The notes beneath the pieces are model-generated. The model worked only from the letters and a program-made list of their open reading frames with translations. It made no database searches and was not told the DNA's origin. A program made the translations under genes and the position numbers. A stretch of DNA of 64,000 nucleotides from Paenarthrobacter sp. GOM3 (lineage in GTDB: Bacteria; Actinomycetota; Actinomycetes; Actinomycetales; Micrococcaceae), in contig NZ_CP136562.1 of the NCBI RefSeq assembly GCF_018215265.2, forward strand, positions 2,170,001-2,234,000. The letters are read 5' to 3'. Below are positions 48,390-57,043 of this stretch, in pieces. Each line of letters opens with the position of its first letter. Position 1 is the stretch's first letter.

Positions 48390-50054
48390 GTGAAATTTTT
48401 GAACGGCACACAGACCGATACCTACGACGTCGTAGTGGTCGGATCGGGCGCAGGCGCCCTGACCGCGGCAGCCACCGCCGCAAGGGCGGGCAAATCCGTC
48501 GTCGTCCTCGAAAAGACCGAACTGTTGGGCGGCACCTCAGCGGTGTCGGGCGGCATGCTCTGGGTGGCCGATAACCACCACGCCCGCGAAGCCGGCCTGG
48601 ACGACTCAAAGGAAGCCGCGGCACAGTACATCCGCGCCGTAGCGCGCGGCCGCAGCCGTGAAGAGCTACTCGACGCTGCCCTCGACTTCGGCGATACCAT
48701 GCTCCGCTTTACCGAGGACGAATGCGGGGTCCGTTTCATTTTCCTGGACAACTTCCCGGACTACCGCCAGGACCTGCCCGGTTCCGTCGAGGGCGGGCGC
48801 ACCGTTGAACCTGAGCTGTTCAATATCCGCGAGGCCCTCGGAGACCTTGCCCACCATGTCCGTTCCGATGGCAGGGCACCGTTCACCATGCAGGAGTATG
48901 AAAACTGGGGTGCCTTCACCAAATTCCCGTGGAATGAACTGAACCAGCGGCAGGAACAGGGGCTTGTGGCCAAAGGCCATGCCCTGGTTGCCATGCTGCT
49001 TGCGAGCCTGGTCCGTGATGACGCGGCGCTGGTGGTTGGCGCCCGCGGTCAACGCCTCCTGCTCGACGACGGCAGGGTAGTGGGCGTCGAACTCGAGTCG
49101 GGTGAAACTTTCCACGCCAACGACGGCGTCGTGCTCGCTACCGGTGGCTTCGAGTGGGACAAGGCACTGGCCGATTCATTGCTGGCCTCCCGCCTTTACA
49201 TCATGTGCTCACCGCCTTCCAACACTGGCGACGGACTGAAGATGGCCCAGCGGATCGGGGCGCAGACCCGCGGAACCCGTGAAGCCTGGTGGGCCCCCAT
49301 GTCCATTACCGGCGACACCCGCGACGGGGCACCCATTGGCACCTTGCTGAGGTTCGAACGGCAAGGACCCGGTTCGCTCATGGTCAACCGGCACGGACGC
49401 CGCTTCGCCAACGAGTCCCAGAACTACAACGACCTCGCACGCTGCCTGCAGTCCTGGGATTCGCCGAACAACCAGACCCTGAACACTCCGGCACATGTGG
49501 TCTTCGACCACGGCTACCTGGAGCGCTACGGCGTCCTGGCTCACCGGGCCGGCCAACCGACGCCGGACTACCTGATCGAAGCCCCCACGCTGGAAGAGCT
49601 GGCCGAAAAGATCGGCGTCCCTGCCGACGAACTCAAGGCAACGGTCAGCCGCTTCAACGAATACGCCGTCAAAGGCGAGGACCCGGACTTCGGACGGGGT
49701 GAAAGCGCCTACGACAAGTACTGGGGCGATGACGACTGCCCTTGGCCCAATCCGTCGCTGGGCCCACTGTTGGACGGACCGTTCTACGCAATGGAGGTGG
49801 TCAATGGTGCGTTCGGAAGCAACGGAGGCGTTGCCACGGACGGCCGGGCACGCGTCCTGGACGTGGACGGTCAAGCTATCCCGGGCCTTTTCGCCGCCGG
49901 TAACACGACTGAAAATGCCTACGCCGCGGGGTACCCGGGAGCGGGTGCCACCCTGGGCCCCATCATGACCATGGGATACCTTGCGGGCCGGACCATTGCA
50001 GGCCAGCCGGCCGAATATGCCGGAGTAAGCGTCCCGACAGGAGTGGGAGCATGA
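48390..50054 (+). CDS. FAD-dependent dehydrogenase (3-ketosteroid-delta-1-dehydrogenase/fumarate reductase-like)
   Basis: The 554-residue flavoprotein has the dinucleotide-binding motif VVVVGSGAGALTAAATAARAGKSVVVLEK (residues 13-40), GGTSAVSGGMLWV, ATGGFEWD and a C-terminal FAD motif GLFAAGNTTENAYAAGYPGAGATLGPIMTMGYLAGR. This is the ketosteroid dehydrogenase/urocanate/fumarate reductase flavoprotein group, which inserts or removes a double bond next to a carbonyl. The start is GTG at 48390 after AAAGG. It sits between an SDR and a Dabb protein, overlapping the latter by 4 bp, which suggests dehydrogenation of an alicyclic ketone or acid. Confidence 0.88.
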   Translation: MKFLNGTQTDTYDVVVVGSGAGALTAAATAARAGKSVVVLEKTELLGGTSAVSGGMLWVADNHHAREAGLDDSKEAAAQYIRAVARGRSREELLDAALDFGDTMLRFTEDECGVRFIFLDNFPDYRQDLPGSVEGGRTVEPELFNIREALGDLAHHVRSDGRAPFTMQEYENWGAFTKFPWNELNQRQEQGLVAKGHALVAMLLASLVRDDAALVVGARGQRLLLDDGRVVGVELESGETFHANDGVVLATGGFEWDKALADSLLASRLYIMCSPPSNTGDGLKMAQRIGAQTRGTREAWWAPMSITGDTRDGAPIGTLLRFERQGPGSLMVNRHGRRFANESQNYNDLARCLQSWDSPNNQTLNTPAHVVFDHGYLERYGVLAHRAGQPTPDYLIEAPTLEELAEKIGVPADELKATVSRFNEYAVKGEDPDFGRGESAYDKYWGDDDCPWPNPSLGPLLDGPFYAMEVVNGAFGSNGGVATDGRARVLDVDGQAIPGLFAAGNTTENAYAAGYPGAGATLGPIMTMGYLAGRTIAGQPAEYAGVSVPTGVGA

Positions 50055-50341
50055 TCCGCCACGCAGTGCTGTTCAAGTTCAAGCCGGACTTTCCCGCGGC
50101 CGACAAAGCCGCTTGGATGGCCGGCCTGGACGCGATGGACGGCAACATTCCAGGCCTCCTAAAACTGACCCACGGCGCTGACATCTTCCAGCACGAACGC
50201 TCCTTCGACTATGCGATCGTTGCCGACTTTGCCTCTGCGGAAGACATCGAGGTCTATAACACCCATCCGCTCCACGAGCCCCTCAAGAAGTACTCGATTC
50301 CCAACAGCGAGCACATCATCGCCGTCGATTTCCACCTCTGA
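50051..50341 (+). CDS. Dabb-family (stress-responsive A/B barrel) protein
   Basis: The 96-residue protein is a Dabb ferredoxin-like barrel: MIRHAVLFKFKPDFPAADKAAWMAGLDAM, DYAIVADFASAEDIEVYNTHPLHE. Dabb proteins are small enzymes or chaperones acting on hydrophobic or polyketide-like substrates, such as olivetolic acid cyclase. The ATG overlaps the stop of the flavoprotein gene as ATGA, indicating tight coupling, so it probably acts on that enzyme's product. Role otherwise unknown. Confidence 0.9.
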   Translation: MIRHAVLFKFKPDFPAADKAAWMAGLDAMDGNIPGLLKLTHGADIFQHERSFDYAIVADFASAEDIEVYNTHPLHEPLKKYSIPNSEHIIAVDFHL

Positions 50342-50376
50342 AGCACCGCCTGGACGCCGTTCAAAGGAGAACAGCC

Positions 50377-51717
50377 ATGTCAACCACTGCCCAGCAGCCA
50401 ACGACGCTGCGCAAGACCCCCGGGAAAGCGGCCTTGGCCTCGTTCCTGGGTAGCACCCTTGAGTACTACGACTTCTTCATCTACGGCTCAGCCGCCGCGC
50501 TGGTCTTCGGTCCGCTCTTCTTTCCCTCCGACGACCCCGCGGTTGGCCTGATCGGAGCCTTCGCCACCTTTGGCGTGGCCTACGTGGCACGGCCGGTAGG
50601 CGGACTGGTTATGGGCCACTTCGGTGACAAACTGGGCCGGAAGAAGGTCCTGCTCATCACCCTGGGCGTGATGGGGCTGTCGTCGCTCGGCATAGGGTTC
50701 CTGCCGAGCTACAGCCAGATCGGCGTCTGGGCTCCAGTCCTCCTGGTCATTGGCCGCCTGGCGCAGGGTTTCTCCGCAGGGGCGGAATCTGCAGGCGCGT
50801 CCACTTTGACCCTGGAGCATTCACCGGAGGGGCGCCGCGGCTTCTTTACCAGCTTCGTCATGACCGGCTACGCCTCCGGCATGGTGCTCGCGACGCTCGT
50901 CTTTATTCCGGTGTCCGCGCTGCCCACCGAGGCGCTGATGAGTTGGGGCTGGCGCATCCCGTTCTGGTTGTCCATCGTGGTGTTGGGCATCGCGTACTGG
51001 GTGCGGACGCATTTGGATGAGACTCCGGTGTTTGAGGACGCCAAGGACCGGAAGGCGGTAGCGCCCATGCCGCTACGGGAAGTCCTTCGTTTCCAATCCG
51101 CGGATGTGGCGAGGGTGGTTGGCATGTCCATCATGTCCGTCATGCAGACAATCTTCACGGTCTTCGGATTGTCCTACGCCACCGGTGCCGCAGGCTTCGA
51201 CAAGGCGTCCATTCTCACGGTCAACGCGGTAGCCATTGGCTTGTCCATGTTCGTGATGCCGCTGACAGCGAAGCTCTCCGACAGGCTGGGGCGCAGGCCA
51301 TTGCTCCTGACGGCGGCAATCGGCTGCTCGGTGACGATCTTTGCCTACTTCATGGCCTTGTCCACCGGGAACATCTTCCTGGTCTTTGCGGCCGCCTTCA
51401 TCAACATGACGTTGCTCTATTCCTGCTTCAACGGGATCTGGCCCGCCTACTTCGCCGAACTGTTCGCGGCTCCGGTCCGGTATTCAGGCATGGCTTTGGG
51501 GAACCAGTTGGGTTTGGTGGTGGCTGGTTTTGCTCCCCTCATCGCAGGACTCCTCCTGGGCAAGGGCCACGACGGATGGCTTCCCGTGGCAGGCTTCGCG
51601 GTGCTGTGCATGGCCATAGCTGGAGTCTGCGCCTTCTTCTCCCGGGAAACCGCCAAGACTCCCATCGAAGAGCTGGGGGAGCCGTACTGGCGGGGAATCG
51701 CCGTCAGGAAGCCGTAG
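50377..51717 (+). CDS. MFS transporter of the metabolite:H+ symporter (MHS) type
   Basis: The 446-residue protein has twelve hydrophobic segments and the MHS hallmarks GSTLEYYDFFIYGSAAALVFGPLFFP near the N terminus and GDKLGRKKVLLITLGVMG after helix 2, as in ShiA and ProP. It should import an organic acid with protons. It follows the Dabb gene by 35 nt and completes the SDR-flavoprotein-Dabb operon, so it probably brings in that pathway's substrate. It is convergent with the PaaX regulator, overlapping 14 bp. Confidence 0.9.
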   Translation: MSTTAQQPTTLRKTPGKAALASFLGSTLEYYDFFIYGSAAALVFGPLFFPSDDPAVGLIGAFATFGVAYVARPVGGLVMGHFGDKLGRKKVLLITLGVMGLSSLGIGFLPSYSQIGVWAPVLLVIGRLAQGFSAGAESAGASTLTLEHSPEGRRGFFTSFVMTGYASGMVLATLVFIPVSALPTEALMSWGWRIPFWLSIVVLGIAYWVRTHLDETPVFEDAKDRKAVAPMPLREVLRFQSADVARVVGMSIMSVMQTIFTVFGLSYATGAAGFDKASILTVNAVAIGLSMFVMPLTAKLSDRLGRRPLLLTAAIGCSVTIFAYFMALSTGNIFLVFAAAFINMTLLYSCFNGIWPAYFAELFAAPVRYSGMALGNQLGLVVAGFAPLIAGLLLGKGHDGWLPVAGFAVLCMAIAGVCAFFSRETAKTPIEELGEPYWRGIAVRKP

Positions 51718-52558
51718 CCGCCGCCGTGCCCTGCAGGCAGCGTCGAACGAACTCCGCGCTGGGTTCGGCGTAGGCGGCAACGATCCGTTTGAACAATTCA
51801 GCACCCTCGGCCCCGGGCCAGTCGGCAGGCAGGAACGCCGGCGGCAACCCGGGGTCGAGGTACGGAATGATCCGCCATCGATCGATGCACTGGACGTAGG
51901 TCGCGAAGGCCTGCGCCGTCACGTCAACGGTTTGGCCTGAAGCCGCGGCGCCGTGTTCCCTGATGAAGTCCTGATGAAGTCCGGCCACCGCTTCCAGGTC
52001 CCACCAGCTCGAGGCCGCGTCCCGGAGGCTGCCACCGACCAGGGGCGTTTCGGTCACGAAGACGGTTGCCATGTCCCGCAGGTCCAGGTCGGCGAGGATT
52101 TCCTCCACCTCCGCCCGCAGGGAATCAGGGCAGATCCACAGGCCCGCAGCCACTGTCCCGCAGCCGATCCAATGGAGCCTCCGCCGCAGCTGGTGGCGCT
52201 TTTCGCGTTCAGTCTCCGGAATGGAAAAGGAGATCAGGCACCAGGGATCGGCGTCACCCATGCTGCGCGGGTTGTAGATCCGGCGGTCGCCACGGGCCAG
52301 CATCGTGGAAGCGCCGTCGGTGAGCGTATAGCCGGGGAGTCCGTCACGGTTTTCCTGCAGCACCACATCTTTCTTGCGCAGCCGTCCCAAGGCGGTCCGC
52401 GTAACCGTCCCGGATGTGCCGAGGGCCTCCATCAGGGCAACGATGTCCTTCGCCGACATCCAACCCCCGGCATCCCTCAAGTACAGGCCAATGACGGTCC
52501 GCAGCAATGAAGTGGTACTCCCGGGGCGGGAGTCCATATCGTCCAGTACGGCGCTCAC
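51704..52558 (-). CDS. PaaX-family transcriptional regulator
   Basis: The 284-residue protein has an N-terminal winged helix (LLRTVIGLYLRDAGGWMSAKDIVALMEALGTSGTVTRTALGRLRKKDVVLQE) and the PaaX C-terminal domain (WCLISFSIPETEREKRHQLRRRLHWIGCGTVAAGLWICPD). PaaX represses phenylacetate degradation in E. coli by sensing phenylacetyl-CoA. Here the gene starts (GTG) 7 nt after kynU and is part of the kynurenine operon, so it probably controls tryptophan breakdown; a CoA-ester effector is then not obvious. No phenylacetate genes are present. Confidence 0.88.
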   Translation of the reverse strand: MSAVLDDMDSRPGSTTSLLRTVIGLYLRDAGGWMSAKDIVALMEALGTSGTVTRTALGRLRKKDVVLQENRDGLPGYTLTDGASTMLARGDRRIYNPRSMGDADPWCLISFSIPETEREKRHQLRRRLHWIGCGTVAAGLWICPDSLRAEVEEILADLDLRDMATVFVTETPLVGGSLRDAASSWWDLEAVAGLHQDFIREHGAAASGQTVDVTAQAFATYVQCIDRWRIIPYLDPGLPPAFLPADWPGAEGAELFKRIVAAYAEPSAEFVRRCLQGTAAATAS

Positions 52559-52565
52559 TTCAGGC

Positions 52566-53804
52566 TCACAGCAGTTCGGCGAGGGCGTCCCGGATGGCGG
52601 TCACTCCCAGCTCAACCTCGGCGTAGCTGGTGCTCAACGGCGACAGGCCAATGCGCAGCCCGTGTGGCGGGCGGAAATCGGGGATGACTCCCTTCTCCCA
52701 CAACGCGGCGGTCACGTCAGCGAAGAGCGGATGGTCCACGGTGATGTGCGAGCCGCGCTCGGCAGGGTCCCGGGGACTCACGATTTCGGCACCCAAGGGC
52801 ACCAGGTGTTCCTCGGACAACGCGATGGCGTACTCCGTGAGCTTGATCGACTTCTCGCGGACAGCCTCCATCCCCACCGAAGCGATCAGTTCCACCATGT
52901 CCTTGAGCGGCTGCATGGCCAGCACCGGCGGCGTTCCCGTGATGAACCGCCGGATACCCTGCGCCGGCTCGTAGGAATCCGTCATGCCGAAGGGGTTCGC
53001 GGCGCCCATCCAACCCCAAATGGGCTGCTGCAAACGGTCCTGCTGCGAAGCATTCACATAGGCGAAAGCCGGTGAACCAGGCCCGCCGTTGAGGTATTTG
53101 TACGTGCAGCCCACCGCGAGGTCGACTCCCCACTCGTCCAGCTCCAGTGGTACGGAGCCAACTGAGTGGCACAGGTCCCAGAGCATCAGCGCACCGGCCT
53201 GGTGCACCTTGGCGGTGATCCCCTTCGCGTCCGCGAGGAACCCGGAGCGATAGGCCACGTGGCTGAGGACAACGACGGCGGTCCGCTCGCCAAGCAGTCC
53301 GTCCAGGTCGGCTGCGCGGACACCGCTGGCGGGATTGGCGGCGATCCACTTTATGGTTGCGCCGCGCTCCTTGGCGATTCCCTCGATGATGAACCGGTCA
53401 GTGGGGAAGTTGTCGCGGTCGATGATGATCTCGTCGCGTCCGGGCTGGGAATCGACTGCCGCCCGGATCATTTTGTATAGCATGACCGATGTGGAATCGC
53501 CGACCGTGGTCTGTCCGGGGGCCGCACCAAGGGTCACTTCACCGATGCGGTCGCCTACCTTGGTGGGTTCGTCCATCCATTGTTCGTCCCAGCCCCGGAT
53601 GAGGCGGCTGCCCCAGGCATCGTGGACGAAGGACGCGAGATGTGCAGCGGTGGCCTTCAGCGGGCGTCCGAGTGAGTTGCCGTCCAAATATGAGGTGAGC
53701 TGATCGGCGTCGGGCGCGTAAAAGGCTTCACGCTGGGTGGCGAGGGGATCTGCGGCGTCCAGTTCGGCCGACGTTGGCCGGTGGATTTGCTGTGCGGTGG
53801 TCAT
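52566..53804 (-). CDS. kynU: Kynureninase
   Basis: This 412-residue fold-type I PLP enzyme has the motifs of kynureninase: YLDGNSLGRPLK, GDSTSVMLYKMIRAAV, LWDLCHSVGSVPLEL and the Schiff-base lysine in VGCTYKYLNGGPGSPAF (Lys236). It cleaves kynurenine to anthranilate and alanine. GGAGGAACC precedes the ATG. It lies 36 nt after kynA and just before the PaaX-type regulator. No formamidase gene is in the operon, so N-formylkynurenine hydrolysis must come from elsewhere or occur slowly by itself. Confidence 0.93.
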   Translation of the reverse strand: MTTAQQIHRPTSAELDAADPLATQREAFYAPDADQLTSYLDGNSLGRPLKATAAHLASFVHDAWGSRLIRGWDEQWMDEPTKVGDRIGEVTLGAAPGQTTVGDSTSVMLYKMIRAAVDSQPGRDEIIIDRDNFPTDRFIIEGIAKERGATIKWIAANPASGVRAADLDGLLGERTAVVVLSHVAYRSGFLADAKGITAKVHQAGALMLWDLCHSVGSVPLELDEWGVDLAVGCTYKYLNGGPGSPAFAYVNASQQDRLQQPIWGWMGAANPFGMTDSYEPAQGIRRFITGTPPVLAMQPLKDMVELIASVGMEAVREKSIKLTEYAIALSEEHLVPLGAEIVSPRDPAERGSHITVDHPLFADVTAALWEKGVIPDFRPPHGLRIGLSPLSTSYAEVELGVTAIRDALAELL

Positions 53805-53840
53805 GGTTCCTCCTGCGGTGTAGGCGTCGGGCAGTGTTGC

Positions 53841-54710
53841 TTAGTTGCCGATCTCGGTGCGGACGGCGTAGAGCTCGGGGAAGAAGGTCAGGTCCAGGGC
53901 GCGTTTGAGGAAGTCCACCCCGGAAGATCCGCCGGTACCTACCTTGAACCCGATGGTGCGCTGGACGGTCCTGAGGTGCCGGAACCGCCAGGCCTGGAAG
54001 TTGTCTTCGATGTCCACCAGGTCTTCGCACGCTTCGTAGAGGCCCCACTGTGTGTCATCCGACTCGTAGATCTTCTGGAAGATGGGGACGAGGTCCTGGC
54101 GGAAGGTCCACGGTTCGCTGGTGTCCCGCTCAAGGATGTCGGCGGGAATGTCGTAGCCGGCGCGGGAAAGGACTCCAAGGAACGCGTCGTAAAGCGTGGG
54201 CTCCTCCAGCAACCTGCCCAGCAGTGAGTGGGCCTCGGGCTCGCTTTCGAACACACGCAACATGCCCCGGTTCTTGTTTCCCAGCAGGAACTCGACACCG
54301 CGGTATTGGTAGGACTGGAAACCCGATGAGCTTCCCAGGAAGCCCCGGAACTGGGAGTACTCGCGGGGCGTCAGGGTGCCCAGCACGGACCATTGCTCGG
54401 TCATGGTGCGTTGGATGGCCTTCACCCGGGCGATGCACTTGAGCGCCTTGCCCAGGTTGTCGGCGTCGAACAACCTCCGGGCTTCCAGGAGTTCGTGCAG
54501 GACAAGCTTGAGCCACAGCTCGCTGGTCTGGTGCTGGATGATGAACAGCAGTTCGTCATGGTGTTCCGGCTGGCTAAGGGGGTGCTGGGAACTGAGCAAT
54601 TGGTCAAGGTCCAGGTAGCCGCCATAAGACATAGCATGCCGGAAGTCGGTACGGACACTGTCCTCGATGTGGCGGACGCTCTGGGGGGAATGGACGGGGC
54701 GCTTTTCCAT
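53841..54710 (-). CDS. kynA: Tryptophan 2,3-dioxygenase
   Basis: The 289-residue heme enzyme matches tryptophan 2,3-dioxygenase: MSYGGYLDLDQLLSSQHPLS, ELLFIIQHQTSELWLKLVLHE (distal side), TPREYSQFRGFLGSSSGFQSYQYR (substrate and heme contacts) and FRHLRTVQRTIGFKVGTGGSSG (proximal His). It opens the indole ring of tryptophan to N-formylkynurenine. The ATG lies 6 nt after TATTCT, with TTGACG 16 nt further up, so its mRNA is probably leaderless. It heads the kynA-kynU-PaaX operon. Confidence 0.95.
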   Translation of the reverse strand: MEKRPVHSPQSVRHIEDSVRTDFRHAMSYGGYLDLDQLLSSQHPLSQPEHHDELLFIIQHQTSELWLKLVLHELLEARRLFDADNLGKALKCIARVKAIQRTMTEQWSVLGTLTPREYSQFRGFLGSSSGFQSYQYRGVEFLLGNKNRGMLRVFESEPEAHSLLGRLLEEPTLYDAFLGVLSRAGYDIPADILERDTSEPWTFRQDLVPIFQKIYESDDTQWGLYEACEDLVDIEDNFQAWRFRHLRTVQRTIGFKVGTGGSSGVDFLKRALDLTFFPELYAVRTEIGN

Positions 54711-54716
54711 GCATTG

Positions 54717-54744
54717 AGAATATCACTTGCATGACGAACGTCAA
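54717..54744 (-). promoter_or_regulatory. kynA promoter with a palindrome over the -35
   Basis: On the minus strand TTGACG (54744-54739) and TATTCT (54722-54717) are spaced by 16 nt. A perfect palindrome TGACGTTCGTCA (54743-54732) covers the -35, which suits repression by the operon's PaaX protein. Confidence 0.7.
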
Positions 54745-54826
54745 AAGTTTGATTCTGCCGGTCATCGACCGACGGCTGCGCCATCCCGTAGGCTGTTGCT
54801 GAACCGTTGGGGAAGGGGGAGTGGAC

Positions 54827-55345
54827 ATGGATTCCGCCCATGGCCGGATGGCCCCCGTATCGATCTACCTGGATGTCGACGGCGTGGTGAACCCCTTTAG
54901 TCCCGTAGGCGCCACTGATTGGGGCAATGAGTGGACCTTCGCCGACGCCGGCATCCTCGAAGTCGCCTATGCCCCTGAGGTCGTTGCCGAACTCAACGAC
55001 CTCGCCAGCCACCCTGCCGCCCGCTTCGTCTGGCTGACCACCTGGGAACGGCTGGCGCCCGAGTTCCTCTGCCCCGCCATCGGTCTAAGGGGGCAGGACT
55101 GGCCGGTGCTTTCCAGCCAAGGGTGGGACGAGGGGCCCGAATGGTGGAAACTGGTGGCCCTCCAGAAGGATCTGGCGTCGGCCGGGAGTGATCGGATGAT
55201 CTGGGTGGATGACCAACTCAGTGCCGAGTCCGACGCCCGCTCCTGGGCTGAGTACCAGCAGGACCGTGTGCTGTGCATCTCACCGGATCCGCGGAAGGGT
55301 CTGACCCGCAAGGAGTTGGCGGCGGTCCGGGCCTATTTAGGTTGA
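54827..55345 (+). CDS. HAD-like hydrolase domain protein
   Basis: The 172-residue protein has a HAD nucleophile motif YLDVDGVVNPF (Asp16, Asp18), motif II in FVWLTTWE and a late acidic pair in IWVDDQL, all consistent with a small HAD phosphatase. Substrate unknown; such proteins with a long insert after motif I are common in actinobacteria. The ATG at 54827 follows GGGGGA by 6 nt; a GTG two codons upstream is possible. It is divergent from kynA. Confidence 0.8.
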   Translation: MDSAHGRMAPVSIYLDVDGVVNPFSPVGATDWGNEWTFADAGILEVAYAPEVVAELNDLASHPAARFVWLTTWERLAPEFLCPAIGLRGQDWPVLSSQGWDEGPEWWKLVALQKDLASAGSDRMIWVDDQLSAESDARSWAEYQQDRVLCISPDPRKGLTRKELAAVRAYLG

Positions 55346-55438
55346 AGCCCGGCCCGGGTACGTTTGTCCGCTCAGCCCCCGCCACGTAGGATTCTTAAGG
55401 TTTCAAGCCCGCCAGAGTGAATCCCGCAAGTCGAGTCA

Positions 55439-55460
55439 GTTGAACAGATGCTGAACTATG
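55439..55460 (-). promoter_or_regulatory. Possible PHO box upstream of the phosphate transporter
   Basis: On the minus strand GTTCAGCATCT is followed by GTTCAAC, i.e. GTTCA units exactly 11 bp apart, the layout of PhoP boxes in actinobacteria (GTTCACC-type units). It lies 64 nt before the transporter start. Confidence 0.42.
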
Positions 55461-55523
55461 CTGTGGATGGCAGGTACGGGGAAGTGGAACTGCTGAACGT
55501 CGACTCTGCAGATTGGGCAACAG

Positions 55524-56729
55524 GTGGATATCACCTTCATGGTCGCGCTGGTAATAGCGTTGGCCCTATTTTTTGACTTCACCAACGGGTTTCACGACAC
55601 AGCCAACGCGATGGCTACACCCATCGCCACGGGGGCGATCAAGCCCAAAACGGCTGTCGCCCTGGCTGCCGTCCTCAACCTTGTGGGCGCGTTCCTCTCT
55701 ACGGAAGTGGCCAAAACCATTTCCGGAGGCCTGATCCGGGAAGGTTCGGACGGCATCCACATCACGCCGGACATTATTTTCGCCGGACTCATGGGCGCAG
55801 TCCTCTGGAACATGGTCACCTGGCTCAAGGGCCTGCCATCCAGTTCCTCGCACGCCCTGTTCGGCGGCCTGATCGGTGCCGCGGTGGTTGGCATCGGCTT
55901 CCACTCCATCAACTTCGAAACCGTCTTGCAGAAGGTCATCCTGCCTGCGGTCTTCGCGCCCCTGATCGCGGGGCTCGTGGCCTACATTTGTACCCGCCTC
56001 GCCTACGCGCTCACCTCAAGGCACGATCCCGAGACCGGCGACAAACTTACGCAGAAACGCGGCGGGTTCCGCACCGGCCAGATCTTCACCTCCAGCCTGG
56101 TGGCCCTCGCCCACGGCACCAACGACGCCCAGAAGACCATGGGCATCATCACCCTGGTCCTGATCGCCGGAGGTACCCAGGCGCCCGGCAGCGGGCCCCA
56201 GTTCTGGGTCATCACCGCCTGCGCCCTGGCCATTGCGATCGGCACCTACGCGGGCGGCTGGCGCATCATCCGGACCATGGGCTCCGGCTTGACCGAGGTA
56301 AAGCCCGCGCAGGGATTCTCCGCTGAAACAAGCACGGCCTCGGCCATCCTGGCTTCATCGCACCTGGGTTTCGCCCTCTCCACCACGCAGGTGGCTTCCG
56401 GTTCAGTTATCGGTTCCGGCCTGGGACGCAAGGGCACGTCGGTCCGGTGGGGAACCGCCGGCAAGATTGCGTTGGGTTGGCTGTTCACCCTCCCGGCCTC
56501 GGCCATCGTCGGTGCCCTGACGGCACTCCTGGTGAGTACCGGCGTCGTAGGCGTCATCATCGCCGCGGTGGTTGGAACGGCAGCTGTGGTGTTCATGTTC
56601 GTTGTTTCACGTAAGTCGCATGTGGGCCACCACAACGCCGTCGAAGTCGATGAAGCCGGCCACGCTGTGCGGTTCAGGAAAAAGAAGAAAAACCGAAAGA
56701 CCACCCCGAGCGGAGACGTGCAGCGATGA
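55524..56729 (+). CDS. Inorganic phosphate transporter, PiT family
   Basis: The 401-residue protein has about ten hydrophobic segments and the two PiT signatures: FFDFTNGFHDTANAMATPIATGAIKP near the N terminus and LVALAHGTNDAQKTMGIITL in the second half, separated by a hydrophilic loop (SRHDPETGDKLTQKRGG). It moves metal-phosphate with protons. The C terminus is strongly basic (RKKKKNRK). GTG at 55524 gives the usual MDITFMVALV start. It overlaps a 73-residue membrane protein by 4 bp. A possible PHO box lies upstream. Confidence 0.92.
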   Translation: MDITFMVALVIALALFFDFTNGFHDTANAMATPIATGAIKPKTAVALAAVLNLVGAFLSTEVAKTISGGLIREGSDGIHITPDIIFAGLMGAVLWNMVTWLKGLPSSSSHALFGGLIGAAVVGIGFHSINFETVLQKVILPAVFAPLIAGLVAYICTRLAYALTSRHDPETGDKLTQKRGGFRTGQIFTSSLVALAHGTNDAQKTMGIITLVLIAGGTQAPGSGPQFWVITACALAIAIGTYAGGWRIIRTMGSGLTEVKPAQGFSAETSTASAILASSHLGFALSTTQVASGSVIGSGLGRKGTSVRWGTAGKIALGWLFTLPASAIVGALTALLVSTGVVGVIIAAVVGTAAVVFMFVVSRKSHVGHHNAVEVDEAGHAVRFRKKKKNRKTTPSGDVQR

Positions 56730-56947
56730 AATGGTTGGAATTGCTGCAGGTTGCAGGTGTCACCCTCGTGGCTGCGGTCACCCTGGTGGTCCTGTATTCA
56801 CTCGGGGTGCGCTTGACGGCCATCGCCGGGGACGCCCAGCAAAAGTCCCCTGCACTGGTCCGTTCGCTGGCCTACCTGTGCTTCGGCGTGTGCGGGGTTG
56901 CCGTCCTGTTCGGTATCTACTTGATTGTTCCCTACTTCGGAAAATAG
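56726..56947 (+). CDS. Small two-span membrane protein coupled to the phosphate transporter
   Basis: The 73-residue protein has two hydrophobic helices (about residues 8-30 and 47-70) joined by a short charged loop AIAGDAQQKSPALVRS. The ATG overlaps the transporter stop as ATGA, so it is translated in concert. The function is unknown; it may be an accessory subunit or stabiliser of the PiT transporter (inference from coupling only). Confidence 0.82.
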   Translation: MKWLELLQVAGVTLVAAVTLVVLYSLGVRLTAIAGDAQQKSPALVRSLAYLCFGVCGVAVLFGIYLIVPYFGK

Positions 56948-57043
56948 CGGCCTCTCTGGTAGTCACGTCCCATCGGGAGAATAATCAGCAGTGTAGTAAT
57001 GCACATGACTGCGTGATCGTGATCCGGCAGATGTGGGGCTGTC

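Noticed and set aside
51704..52558. Phenylacetate degradation regulon suggested by PaaX and a PaaI-type gene
   Set aside because: No paaABCDE, paaK or ring-opening genes are in the window, and the PaaX gene belongs to the kynurenine operon.
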